A stretch of DNA of 20,447 nt. Origin: Lachnospiraceae bacterium. GTDB taxonomy: Bacteria; Bacillota; Clostridia; Lachnospirales; Lachnospiraceae. Shown one piece after another: positions 1-7,120 of the stretch (positions are counted from its first letter, which is position 1; each line of letters starts with the position of its first letter). A program made the position numbers and the translations under genes. Below the pieces are notes generated by a model. The model worked only from the letters and a program-made list of their open reading frames with translations. It did not search any database and was not told the DNA's origin. The DNA is taken from NCBI GenBank assembly GCA_900769115.1, contig CAAGFJ010000082.1:1-20447 (forward strand). Reading direction: 5' to 3'.

Positions 1-112
1 GACGGTCAGCACTTAATGAGCGCATAGCGCGAATTTAGTACTGCTACCGGAGCAATTAAGTGCGAACGGCCCCGGCTTGGAACCAATTTTTCTAGGCCGG
101 AGCGTCCGTTTC
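1..112. repeat. Structured inverted-repeat element at window edge
   Basis: A 9-bp perfect inverted repeat (GCACTTAAT at 9-17, ATTAAGTGC at 55-63) encloses two small hairpins, GCGC-ATA-GCGC (20-30) and TGCT-ACCGG-AGCA (42-54), giving a cloverleaf-like three-way junction. A second hairpin follows: GAACGG (64-69) with CCGTTT (106-111), and CCGGC (72-76) with GCCGG (96-100). No reading frame explains it. It lies just beyond the end of the minus-strand symporter gene, so it could be part of that transcript's 3' end, a dispersed intergenic repeat, or the edge of an RNA gene. I have a vague memory of similar elements in Lachnospiraceae genomes but cannot confirm it. The left boundary is cut by the window. 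Confidence 0.45.
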
Positions 113-147
113 ACACATACGTCCGTCACTTACACTGTGCAAGGGTG

Positions 148-1572
148 TTAGTCTTGAATCTCTCCGTTCTTGTGCCGTACAAAAAAGTCCTTTGTCTCCT
201 TCACAACCACACCGGAAAGTGCAAAGATTGCAATCATATTCGGTATCGCCATCAATCCATTGAAGATATCTGCAATGGTCCATACGGCTTTTACCGTCAT
301 GTATGGTCCAATAAATACGGCAATAATATATAACCAACGATATACCAGAATGGATTTGCCCTTACTTCCGGTCAGATACTCTAAGCAGCGCTCAGAATAA
401 TAATCCCATCCAAGAATCGTTGTAAACGCAAAGAACACCAGGCAAAGCATTAACAGGAACGCAGATATCTGTGCCGGAATCGGTAAACCGTTCTGGAATG
501 CATAAGTAGTTACCTGTACACCTTCCAGACCTTCCTGCTGCCATGCACCGGTCAACACGATAGAAAGACCTGTCATCGTACAGATTACGATTGTATCTAC
601 AAAAGTTCCTGTCATAGAAATCAGTCCCTGACGAACCGGCTCCTTTGTCTTAGCGGCTGCGGCTGCAATCGGTGCAGATCCAAGTCCGGCCTCATTTGAG
701 AAAATACCACGGGCAACACCTTTCTGCATAGCAACAATCATGGAACCTGCCACACCACCAGCTACCGCCTGTGGATTAAATGCACTTTTTACGATCACAA
801 CAATTGCCTGTGGAATCTCAGTAATATTGCAGATCAATAATACAACAGAAATCACAACATAAATAATTGCCATAAATGGTACGATAATCTGTGATACACT
901 GGCAATTCTCTGAATACCACCGATCAATACCAACGCAACACAGATACTTAAGATCAGGGATGCAATTACAACGGTCCATGAATAAGTTCCAATTCCAGGA
1001 ATTGTAACCGTATTTGCTTTATCCGGATCAAAAAATCCCTGAACTGCAGATGAAATACCATTCACCTGCGAAAATGTACCAATTCCAAATAAACCAACAC
1101 AAATTCCAAAGAATGCAAAGATCTTAGCCAGCCACTTCCAACCTTCTCCCATTCCTTTTTCTATATAATAAAATGGTCCACCTAATGCATGATTCTCTTC
1201 GTCTACAACACGATACTTGACTGCAAGTAATCCCTCTGCATATTTGGTTGCCATTCCAAAAAATGCTGCAAGTTCCATCCAGAACAATGCTCCCGGACCA
1301 CCTGCTCCAATTGCAGTTGCCACTCCGACAATATTACCGGTACCAATGGTGGCTGATAATGCAGTACACAGCGCTCCAAACGATGTAACCTCGCCTTCGC
1401 CCTCTTCTTCATTCTTCACCATCCATTTCAGGGCCAGTGGTAATTTTCTTACCTGCAGCAACCCCATACGGATTGTCAGCAGAATTCCACCTGCCATAAT
1501 TAGTACCATAAGCGGTACACCCCAGACCATATCATCAACCTTCGTTAAAAAATCATTCACTGTCTCCCACAT
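148..1572 (-). CDS. AGCS-family sodium:alanine (amino acid) symporter
   Basis: A 474-residue polytopic membrane protein of the alanine/glycine:cation symporter family, importing a small neutral amino acid with Na+. The family signatures are visible: the loop with GTGNIVGVATAIGAGGPGA (residues 77-95) and the block with NEAGLGSAPIAAAAAKTKEPVRQG in the middle of the chain. About ten to eleven hydrophobic segments are spread over the length, and the length is normal for the family. The ATG start is preceded by AAGGAGGAG at good spacing. The gene stands alone, with a likely own promoter at 1677-1704. Substrate (alanine, glycine or other) cannot be told from sequence alone. Confidence 0.93.
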   Translation of the reverse strand: MWETVNDFLTKVDDMVWGVPLMVLIMAGGILLTIRMGLLQVRKLPLALKWMVKNEEEGEGEVTSFGALCTALSATIGTGNIVGVATAIGAGGPGALFWMELAAFFGMATKYAEGLLAVKYRVVDEENHALGGPFYYIEKGMGEGWKWLAKIFAFFGICVGLFGIGTFSQVNGISSAVQGFFDPDKANTVTIPGIGTYSWTVVIASLILSICVALVLIGGIQRIASVSQIIVPFMAIIYVVISVVLLICNITEIPQAIVVIVKSAFNPQAVAGGVAGSMIVAMQKGVARGIFSNEAGLGSAPIAAAAAKTKEPVRQGLISMTGTFVDTIVICTMTGLSIVLTGAWQQEGLEGVQVTTYAFQNGLPIPAQISAFLLMLCLVFFAFTTILGWDYYSERCLEYLTGSKGKSILVYRWLYIIAVFIGPYMTVKAVWTIADIFNGLMAIPNMIAIFALSGVVVKETKDFFVRHKNGEIQD

Positions 1573-1676
1573 ATTCTCCTCCTTGTGTGTTATCAGCTGC
1601 TCAATAGTTACTCAACCCCACCATCCTATCATAATTTTTATGAAATGAAAAGATAAATCCTGATATTTTTCATGTT

Positions 1677-1704
1677 TTAATACCACTTTTACATATTCTG
1701 CCAA
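1677..1704 (-). promoter_or_regulatory. Putative sigma-A promoter of the AGCS symporter gene
   Basis: On the minus strand TTGGCA (plus 1699-1704) and TATTAA (plus 1677-1682) are separated by 16 bp, about 105 bp upstream of the symporter start. The -35 is good and the -10 moderate. Confidence 0.45.
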
Positions 1705-1738
1705 GTATGCACGAAATGTACATCCTTCGCAAAACATT

Positions 1739-4339
1739 TTATCCACAACGTTTTATCTTCCCACTCTCTGTCCTTGGAAGTTTTTCTACTCGTCTGCAGA
1801 TTTTAGGTATCTCATATGCCTGCAACACAGCCCGTAATCTTCCCCTAACCTGTGTCATTCCCGGCAGTTCTACCTCCCCTTCATAATCAAATTCCAATTG
1901 TTGATGCATTCCTTTCATTCCTACCTTCGCAATTCCAACAACATGATATACCTCTGCAAATGTCTGCTCAATCCGGTAGGCAGACACCTTTCTTCCATTA
2001 ATGTTCAATATATCATCTGCCCTGCCAAGGAAATAGAAATTCCCCTGTTCGTCCATGCGCCCAAGATCACCCGTGTTATGAGGCATCCTTACGCCAATCA
2101 CACCATATGCGCTTTCCACGTAAAAAGCCCCATCATGGATCACTGCTTTTACATTTGGAAACAGATGTCCTACCAGTGAGGCATCCTCCGTTATCTTCTC
2201 CTCAGAAAGATATGTGATATAACTTACCTCACTTGCACCATAATATAATACTACATGCATATCCGGAAATGCCTTCTTTACCTTTGCAAGTTCCCGCTGA
2301 CCAAATGACTGTGAACCTGTTGTAAAATGCAGGATTCCATGTACCGGCTGTTCCACTACTCGGCACAATGCCATCATCTTTGCCGGAATCAGATAAATTG
2401 CATTAACCTTCCGCTGTAATATTAACTGCATCCAATAGTGCGGTTGAAACCGCTTCGTTGCCACTATAGTGCCGCCCATTGCAAACAGACCCATATATAG
2501 ATTGAGATTACCGGTAAATGCCAATGAACCCTGCGCAAATAACACGGTATCATTCCCAATTGAAAATATCTCATTCTGAATCGGAAAGAAATCCGCCCAG
2601 CTTTCAAAGGTACGAAACATAATCTTCTGCCGTCCGGTCGTTCCGGAAGTCAGCACACCCATTGCTGCCTGTTCCGGCACAGGAGTTTGTTCCAACAGCA
2701 TATAATCCTCGTCCGTCATATCCTCTGGTACAATGACTGGCACATACGGGGTATCCTGACAGGCAAAAAACATAACCAGTGCCTCTGTTATGGAACATTC
2801 CCTCACAAGATAAATCCGTTTAAAAGCATTCTCCTTATTCCCACTTTCATTCTGTATCCGTCTCCGCATACGGGATGCCCTTTCCACCATTTGCCCATAT
2901 GTGGTCACATGATTATCCTCAACAAGCATAATGTGAGCCTCCGGCTGTTCACAAAGCATATTCCAATACCCTGCAGTTTCTACGCCCAGCAGCTTTTTAT
3001 CCACTTGTTCACCCATTGCCACCTGTTTTTCCTCTTTCTTTCTTGTATGTAACTCTTCATCACATTCCAACAACATGGCTGTTCCAATCCCTCCCGCTGC
3101 AGATACTGCTGCAATCCCATACTTACTGTTTCTTTCTGTTTCCTCCATCTGTCTCTGGTCCACAGTGTTATGCGGCATCTTTTTCCCCAGCGCACTGTAA
3201 GCACTTTCCATCCCGGTCCTGGATATAACTTCCGGAGCATGTAATTGCCGGAGTGCCTGTAACAAATGAAGCGTTATGATCGCACCGGATGCCCCATATG
3301 GATGTCCATACGCCAATGCACCACCATAGATATTATACCGGTCACTATGCTCACCAAATGACCGCACCATAATCTCATCAATGACCGCAAAGGCCTCATT
3401 GTATTCCCATGCCGTGATCCGTTCTGCTGTCAAAGCATTTCGTTCTAACAGTTTACGAATCGCCGGCACCATGCTTTCCGGACTACAGTCCGGATCGGCT
3501 CCGGCAGATACCACATCTACAAGTCTTGCCTCCCACGACAATCCATGCGCATTCGCATACTCTGCCGAGCACAGCACAACAAATGCTGCCCCATCATTCG
3601 TAAGACTCACTGTTCCTGCTGTCACATATTTTCCTCCCGGAACCAGTGCCGGCAATCTTTGCAACAAGCGTTCGTACATCTTCGGTCTGATTCCTTCATC
3701 ATGGCTCCTTGCATTTTGCAGGTCTTCTTCATTCAATCCACAGTACGGATCTGCCAATACATCGTCTAGCAATCCGTATTCTGCCGCTTGTGCTGCCCGT
3801 TGATGACTTGTAATGACATACTGTGCCAGAACATTATTATCTATGGCTAATTTTTCACCTACCCGTTCTGCTCCCTTCAGCATTGCCAGTTCATCCTGTT
3901 CTCCCGGTGCAAACTTTGCAACCGAATATTCAGGATGCTCTGCACAATAATCAGGATGTCTTTTATTATGAACTCTGCGTGGTTTCGTTGATGCACTTTC
4001 CATCCCTCCTGCCACAATCACATCTGCCTGTCCTGCCTCAATCTTCGCCGCTGCCATAGCAATCGCCTCTAACCCGGAACCACACTGTACATCAACTGTA
4101 ATACCGGATATCTCCTGTGGATACCCCGCTTCCAGTAAAGCCAGCCTTGCCACATTACCGCCACCACCTACACCATTACCGGCAATGACCATATCAATAT
4201 CCTTTACCGGTATAGCATACCGTGCCGGAATCTGGCGCAGTACATGTGCGCCTAACTGCTCCGCACTCACATTGCGGTACATTCCACCTTCTACTCCTAT
4301 GTAAGTTCTAAGTCCTCCAACAATTCCAACGCGTTTCAT
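1739..4339 (-). CDS. Thiolase-acyl-CoA ligase fusion protein (YhfS-YhfT-like)
   Basis: An 866-residue two-enzyme fusion. Residues 1 to about 425 are a thiolase: nucleophile Cys86 in VDVQCGSG, NEAFA at 314-318 and GHPYGASG with His346. The second catalytic cysteine of the C-terminal CxGGG motif appears replaced by Ser413 (VSAAGGIG), and about 35 extra residues lie between GHP and that motif. After a charged linker (about 427-450), residues 455-866 form an adenylate-forming acyl-CoA ligase: TSGTTGRQK (564-572), YGASE (700-704), TGD (756-758), GRADD (772-776) and the catalytic lysine in PRTESGKIK (Lys861). I place the start at ATG 4339, behind AAAGGTG; the frame stays open to a GTG at 4399 that has no ribosome binding site. 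In B. subtilis the separate proteins YhfS (thiolase) and YhfT (ligase) sit with a BioY gene under BirA control, as here. Role by inference: activating and condensing or cleaving an acyl precursor linked to biotin. Substrate unknown. Confidence 0.88.
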   Translation of the reverse strand: MKRVGIVGGLRTYIGVEGGMYRNVSAEQLGAHVLRQIPARYAIPVKDIDMVIAGNGVGGGGNVARLALLEAGYPQEISGITVDVQCGSGLEAIAMAAAKIEAGQADVIVAGGMESASTKPRRVHNKRHPDYCAEHPEYSVAKFAPGEQDELAMLKGAERVGEKLAIDNNVLAQYVITSHQRAAQAAEYGLLDDVLADPYCGLNEEDLQNARSHDEGIRPKMYERLLQRLPALVPGGKYVTAGTVSLTNDGAAFVVLCSAEYANAHGLSWEARLVDVVSAGADPDCSPESMVPAIRKLLERNALTAERITAWEYNEAFAVIDEIMVRSFGEHSDRYNIYGGALAYGHPYGASGAIITLHLLQALRQLHAPEVISRTGMESAYSALGKKMPHNTVDQRQMEETERNSKYGIAAVSAAGGIGTAMLLECDEELHTRKKEEKQVAMGEQVDKKLLGVETAGYWNMLCEQPEAHIMLVEDNHVTTYGQMVERASRMRRRIQNESGNKENAFKRIYLVRECSITEALVMFFACQDTPYVPVIVPEDMTDEDYMLLEQTPVPEQAAMGVLTSGTTGRQKIMFRTFESWADFFPIQNEIFSIGNDTVLFAQGSLAFTGNLNLYMGLFAMGGTIVATKRFQPHYWMQLILQRKVNAIYLIPAKMMALCRVVEQPVHGILHFTTGSQSFGQRELAKVKKAFPDMHVVLYYGASEVSYITYLSEEKITEDASLVGHLFPNVKAVIHDGAFYVESAYGVIGVRMPHNTGDLGRMDEQGNFYFLGRADDILNINGRKVSAYRIEQTFAEVYHVVGIAKVGMKGMHQQLEFDYEGEVELPGMTQVRGRLRAVLQAYEIPKICRRVEKLPRTESGKIKRCG

Positions 4340-4402
4340 ATCTACACCTTTCTGTTCGCATTTTATAATAGCCTGATGATGTATATTCTCCAAATACACA
4401 AA

Positions 4403-4448
4403 GAAGAAGAAACTCCCATCATTATATCATTTTAGGAGTTCCCTCTTC
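4403..4448 (-). terminator. Hairpin terminator/attenuator between bioY and the fusion gene
   Basis: On the minus strand the arms at plus 4435-4448 and 4403-4416 form a 14-bp stem with no mismatches if G-U pairs are allowed, followed by a short U-rich run (TTTGTGTATTT). It lies between bioY and the thiolase-ligase gene, so it should end or reduce transcripts coming from the biotin promoter. Downstream expression would then depend on readthrough or on a weak internal promoter (TTGGAG-N17-TATTAT, around 4360-4390). Confidence 0.6.
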
Positions 4449-4537
4449 TCAGCCTTCACTTCCGCAATCCAGCAAACACCACGTAGCAATTTGTATGTAA
4501 CCTTACATTGCTATCTGCATTTGACTCTTGCATCATA

Positions 4538-5122
4538 TTATACTTCTTCCACTTTCTTCTTGCCGCCACGCCCCATGCTATCTTCCATTGCGTAAAACGC
4601 TACCTGAACAGGCTTCGCAATCAGAACAGCCGCAATACATTTCACGATATCCAACGGAATGAATGGTGCAAATCCTGCGAAGAAAGCTGCCTTCCAGGTC
4701 ATTCCCGCTGCAAACTTCATCCATATGAATCCCGCTCCGTCAATGATCGTAATACCGATCAGAATGGCCACAAGTGCATAACGCACAATGTTATATTTCT
4801 GACCACGCAACCAGGCGATCAATACAACTGCTACTATAAATCCTATAAAGTATCCACCTGCCGGACCAAACATCTTACCAGGACCAGATGCGCCACCATA
4901 TACCGGTGCACCAACTACACCTAACAACCAATAACAAAGCATTGTAATAAACGCTTCTAATGGCGACAGAGTTAAGGCAACCAGATTGACTGCCAATGTC
5001 TGTCCTGTAATCGCTGCCTCTGAAAATGGCAGCGGAATACGCAAATAAGATGCAGCACTTACAAATGCCACCATCAATGCAATTTTCGTAATCTGTGGGG
5101 TTGATAATCTCTTCTTATCCAT
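4538..5122 (-). CDS. bioY: BioY-family biotin transporter S component
   Basis: A 194-residue integral membrane protein of the BioY family, the substrate-binding (S) unit of an energy-coupling-factor biotin importer. Visible family features are about six hydrophobic segments, the N-terminal pattern RIPLPFSEAAITGQTLAVNL, and the conserved GPAGGYFIGF loop. The start is ATG 5122, preceded by AAGGAG at six bases; the upstream in-frame TTG/GTG codons lack a suitable site. The ribosome binding site overlaps the TAA stop of the upstream hotdog gene, so the two are probably translationally coupled. No EcfA/EcfT genes are present, so it either uses a shared module encoded elsewhere or acts alone. Biotin-dependent control is supported by BirA-type operators at the operon head. 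Confidence 0.93.
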   Translation of the reverse strand: MDKKRLSTPQITKIALMVAFVSAASYLRIPLPFSEAAITGQTLAVNLVALTLSPLEAFITMLCYWLLGVVGAPVYGGASGPGKMFGPAGGYFIGFIVAVVLIAWLRGQKYNIVRYALVAILIGITIIDGAGFIWMKFAAGMTWKAAFFAGFAPFIPLDIVKCIAAVLIAKPVQVAFYAMEDSMGRGGKKKVEEV

Positions 5123-5132
5123 ATCTTTCTCC

Positions 5133-5750
5133 TTACTCAACACGTTTGTGAATTGTGAAATAGGTGGTATCTGCTAAAACCAATCGCACCCTGTCATTCT
5201 CTACTTGGATCTGACAGGATACATCTACCGGCAACGGCTGGTGAAATGCTACCTCATAGCTTGCACACTCTGTAAAAAAAACTCGTAGCAGCTTTCGGTT
5301 CTGTAACTCATGTAAAACATACAATCCCGGAACAATTGCATTCCTGCCACGATGGATCGGATTCGTATCCTGCACCAGATCCAGATAACGATCAACCTGC
5401 TTCTGCGTGAGCGTTATTGTACCATCTGCATCCGAACACTCCCCTGGCATCCCTTGTGCAATACCATGTTGCTTCTTTTCCTGTTTCAGGCACTCTTTAG
5501 AAGCTTCCCTCTGCCCTTTTGGTTTCCATAACGTGATCTGCAGAAATCCTTCCCCATTCTTATCCGGATTCCTGCCGGTCACCCGGATCACCGCATAGCC
5601 CGGTCTCTGTTTGATCAATGCTGATTCTATATAAGCATATTCCCCGCTTACGTTCCACAGCGCCTTCGCGATCACATAGCCATCAAACATACCATCGTTA
5701 TATTCCGCTAATGCTTTTACCAGTTGCAAGAAACCGTTCAGTTTCGACAC
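5133..5750 (-). CDS. MaoC-like hotdog-fold protein of the biotin operon
   Basis: A 205-residue protein whose C-terminal half (about 112-205) carries the hydratase signature of the MaoC/(R)-specific enoyl-CoA hydratase group: a Asp-x-Asn-Pro-x-His core (DTNPIH, Asp128 and His133 in this numbering) followed by a VPGLYVLHEL segment. Both catalytic residues are kept. The N-terminal half is weakly recognisable and may be a degenerate second hotdog. The first gene of the biotin-controlled group, it overlaps the ribosome binding site of bioY. Likely role: handling a 3-hydroxyacyl or enoyl thioester made or used by the thiolase-ligase; a thioesterase-like role is also possible. The start is uncertain: GTG 5748-5750 overlaps AGGAGG, whereas a CTG at 5739-5741 has ideal 8-base spacing. 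Confidence 0.75.
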   Translation of the reverse strand: MSKLNGFLQLVKALAEYNDGMFDGYVIAKALWNVSGEYAYIESALIKQRPGYAVIRVTGRNPDKNGEGFLQITLWKPKGQREASKECLKQEKKQHGIAQGMPGECSDADGTITLTQKQVDRYLDLVQDTNPIHRGRNAIVPGLYVLHELQNRKLLRVFFTECASYEVAFHQPLPVDVSCQIQVENDRVRLVLADTTYFTIHKRVE

Positions 5751-5760
5751 CTCCTAGTCA

Positions 5761-5795
5761 AATGTCAACCGCATCTTATCATTTCGGTTAACATT
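5761..5795 (-). promoter_or_regulatory. BirA-type operator (proximal)
   Basis: AATGTCAACC (5761-5770)-N15-GGTTAACATT (5786-5795), a near-perfect palindrome (9 of 10) of the BirA (biotin repressor/biotin-protein ligase) operator type, just downstream of the predicted transcription start. With biotin available, BirA bound here should block the hotdog-bioY operon. Confidence 0.85.
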
Positions 5796-5805
5796 CATCT
5801 AATTC

Positions 5806-5834
5806 AGAATACCCGACTTACTTCAAATTGTCAA
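5806..5834 (-). promoter_or_regulatory. Sigma-A promoter of the biotin operon
   Basis: On the minus strand TTGACA (plus 5829-5834) and TATTCT (plus 5806-5811) with 17-bp spacing. The -35 lies inside the distal BirA-like half site and the proximal operator begins a few bases past the expected start point near 5799, so repressor binding would cover the promoter on both sides. Confidence 0.75.
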
Positions 5835-5862
5835 CCCATTTATACAAAAAGAGTTAACAATT
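5826..5862 (-). promoter_or_regulatory. Second BirA-type palindrome (distal)
   Basis: AATTGTCAAC (5826-5835) and GTTAACAATT (5853-5862) are separated by 17 bases. Counting the same core in the proximal site (AATGTCAAC-N17-GTTAACATT) gives identical spacing. One half overlaps the -35 box and the other lies in the stem of the upstream gene's terminator, so part of the match could come from the terminator. Confidence 0.6.
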
Positions 5863-5888
5863 CGTATTTGATAACGAATCATTAACTC
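5846..5888 (-). terminator. Intrinsic terminator of the DRE-TIM aldolase gene
   Basis: Minus-strand stem of 14 bp (plus arms 5875-5888 and 5851-5864, two G-U pairs), 10-base loop, followed by TTTTTG. It begins seven bases past the stop of the aldolase gene and separates it from the biotin operon. Confidence 0.8.
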
Positions 5889-5894
5889 TTCTTC

Positions 5895-6869
5895 CTAATC
5901 CTGTGCTACTACTTCTTTATAGAATTCTGTAATATCCTTTCTTTGTTCCTTCGTATATGCGATTGCTGTTCTTGGATGTTGATTAAGGATTCCCGTCAAC
6001 AGGTATTGCAGGTCATATCCCCATACACATCCCTCTTCCTTTAATGGAACCATATAATTCTGAATAAATTGCAGTATCGGATATAAATTATACTTCGGAT
6101 TACGCAGAAATCCCAGCAATAATTCCATCGCACAATTACCGGCTCCACGTCCCATTGCCATATACGTGCCATCCAACCAGTCGACACCATCGCCAACGGC
6201 CTCTACCGTATTGGCAAATGCAAGTCTTTGATTATCATGTGCATGAATACCAACCTTTTTATTATACTTCATCGCAAATTCAGAATATATATCCGCAATC
6301 CGTGCTACCTGTTCCGGATACAATGCACCAAAGCTATCTACAATATACACTACATCAACCGGCGATCTGCCAAGCTCATCTAAAGCTACTTTCAAATCTG
6401 CTTCCTGTGCATTCGAAATTGCCATAATGTTACAGGTCACTTCATATCCTTTCTTTTTAGCATCCTCAATTACATCTAATGCCGTTGGCATCTGATGCAG
6501 ATACGTTGCAACACGTACCAGATCAATCACGCTGTCTTCTTTATTGATAATATCATTTCTATAATCACATCTTCCGACATCAGCCATGATTGCAAGCTTC
6601 AGGTCTGTATCATTCTCTCCTACAATACTACGGATATAATCCTCGTCACAAAACTTTAACTTTCCAAACTTGTCAACATCGAACATACTCTTGTCTGCCC
6701 GGTAACCAAGCTCCATATAATCTACACCAGCTTTCAGATTCGCCTCATATAATGCCTTTACAAATTCATCGGTAAAACGAAAATCATTCACCAATCCACC
6801 ATCCCGCAGGGTCGCATCCACTACTTTTACGGATGGCCGAAATCCCATCAAATTGGATAACTCTTTCAT
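5895..6869 (-). CDS. DRE-TIM metallolyase (HMGL/hydroxy-oxovalerate aldolase-like)
   Basis: A 324-residue TIM-barrel protein of the pyruvate carboxyltransferase / HMG-CoA lyase-like superfamily, closest in style to 4-hydroxy-2-oxovalerate aldolases. The signature DATLRDGG (residues 18-25) supplies the first metal ligand and catalytic Arg; IHAHDNQ supplies the metal-binding His-x-His; GRGAGN follows, as in the family. The enzymes make or break C-C bonds beside a 2-keto acid using a divalent metal. No acetaldehyde dehydrogenase partner is adjacent, so the catabolic MhpE/F role is not supported. A terminator separates it from the biotin operon, so joint function is not implied. Start ATG 6869, with AAAGGAG about nine bases upstream. 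Substrate unknown. Confidence 0.8.
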   Translation of the reverse strand: MKELSNLMGFRPSVKVVDATLRDGGLVNDFRFTDEFVKALYEANLKAGVDYMELGYRADKSMFDVDKFGKLKFCDEDYIRSIVGENDTDLKLAIMADVGRCDYRNDIINKEDSVIDLVRVATYLHQMPTALDVIEDAKKKGYEVTCNIMAISNAQEADLKVALDELGRSPVDVVYIVDSFGALYPEQVARIADIYSEFAMKYNKKVGIHAHDNQRLAFANTVEAVGDGVDWLDGTYMAMGRGAGNCAMELLLGFLRNPKYNLYPILQFIQNYMVPLKEEGCVWGYDLQYLLTGILNQHPRTAIAYTKEQRKDITEFYKEVVAQD

Positions 6870-7012
6870 CTTTTCTTGCTCCTTTCATCCGTTCCTGCTG
6901 AGTTTACCTGCTCAGCGGACAGACTTGCTCTGGTTGTCTCTATCCTTTTGTTCTGTTGCTCGCGCTTTACTTTATCACATAAAAGTATTAAAGTGTTTAT
7001 ATATTAACACAA
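6870..7012 (-). promoter_or_regulatory. Leader and weak promoter of the DRE-TIM aldolase gene
   Basis: A possible promoter is TTGTGT (plus 7007-7012)-N16-TAATAC (plus 6985-6990) on the minus strand. The roughly 105-base leader contains a stem-loop just upstream of the ribosome binding site: GCTGAG (6897-6902) pairs with CTCAGC (6911-6916), with outer TCCG/CGGA pairing. It could influence translation, but no known riboswitch class is recognised. Confidence 0.35.
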
Positions 7013-7063
7013 ATATTTTTATATTTCAAACATTTTTTAGGGAAATGTTTTCTAATTTAGGGC

Positions 7064-7092
7064 TTGCATTTCTGATTATATAAGTATATAAT
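7064..7092 (+). promoter_or_regulatory. Promoter of tRNA-Pro
   Basis: TTGCAT (7064-7069) and TATAAT (7087-7092) with 17-bp spacing, placing the start near 7099, about 20 bases before the mature tRNA. Confidence 0.75.
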
Positions 7093-7120
7093 CTATCAAG
7101 TGAGTTTTAATACATCACAT

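Noticed and set aside
1217..1648. Plus-strand 143-codon open frame opposite the symporter gene
   Set aside because: It is the complement of a strongly conserved membrane protein gene, with no ribosome binding site and no domain-like sequence.
2687..4059. Several plus-strand open frames opposite the thiolase-ligase gene
   Set aside because: Low-complexity, Cys/His/Pro-rich translations without ribosome binding sites; the minus-strand frame has complete enzyme motifs across the whole length.
6853..7083. Plus-strand 76-codon frame next to tRNA-Pro
   Set aside because: Begins inside the aldolase gene on the other strand, has no ribosome binding site and runs through the tRNA promoter region; hydrophobicity comes from AT-rich DNA.
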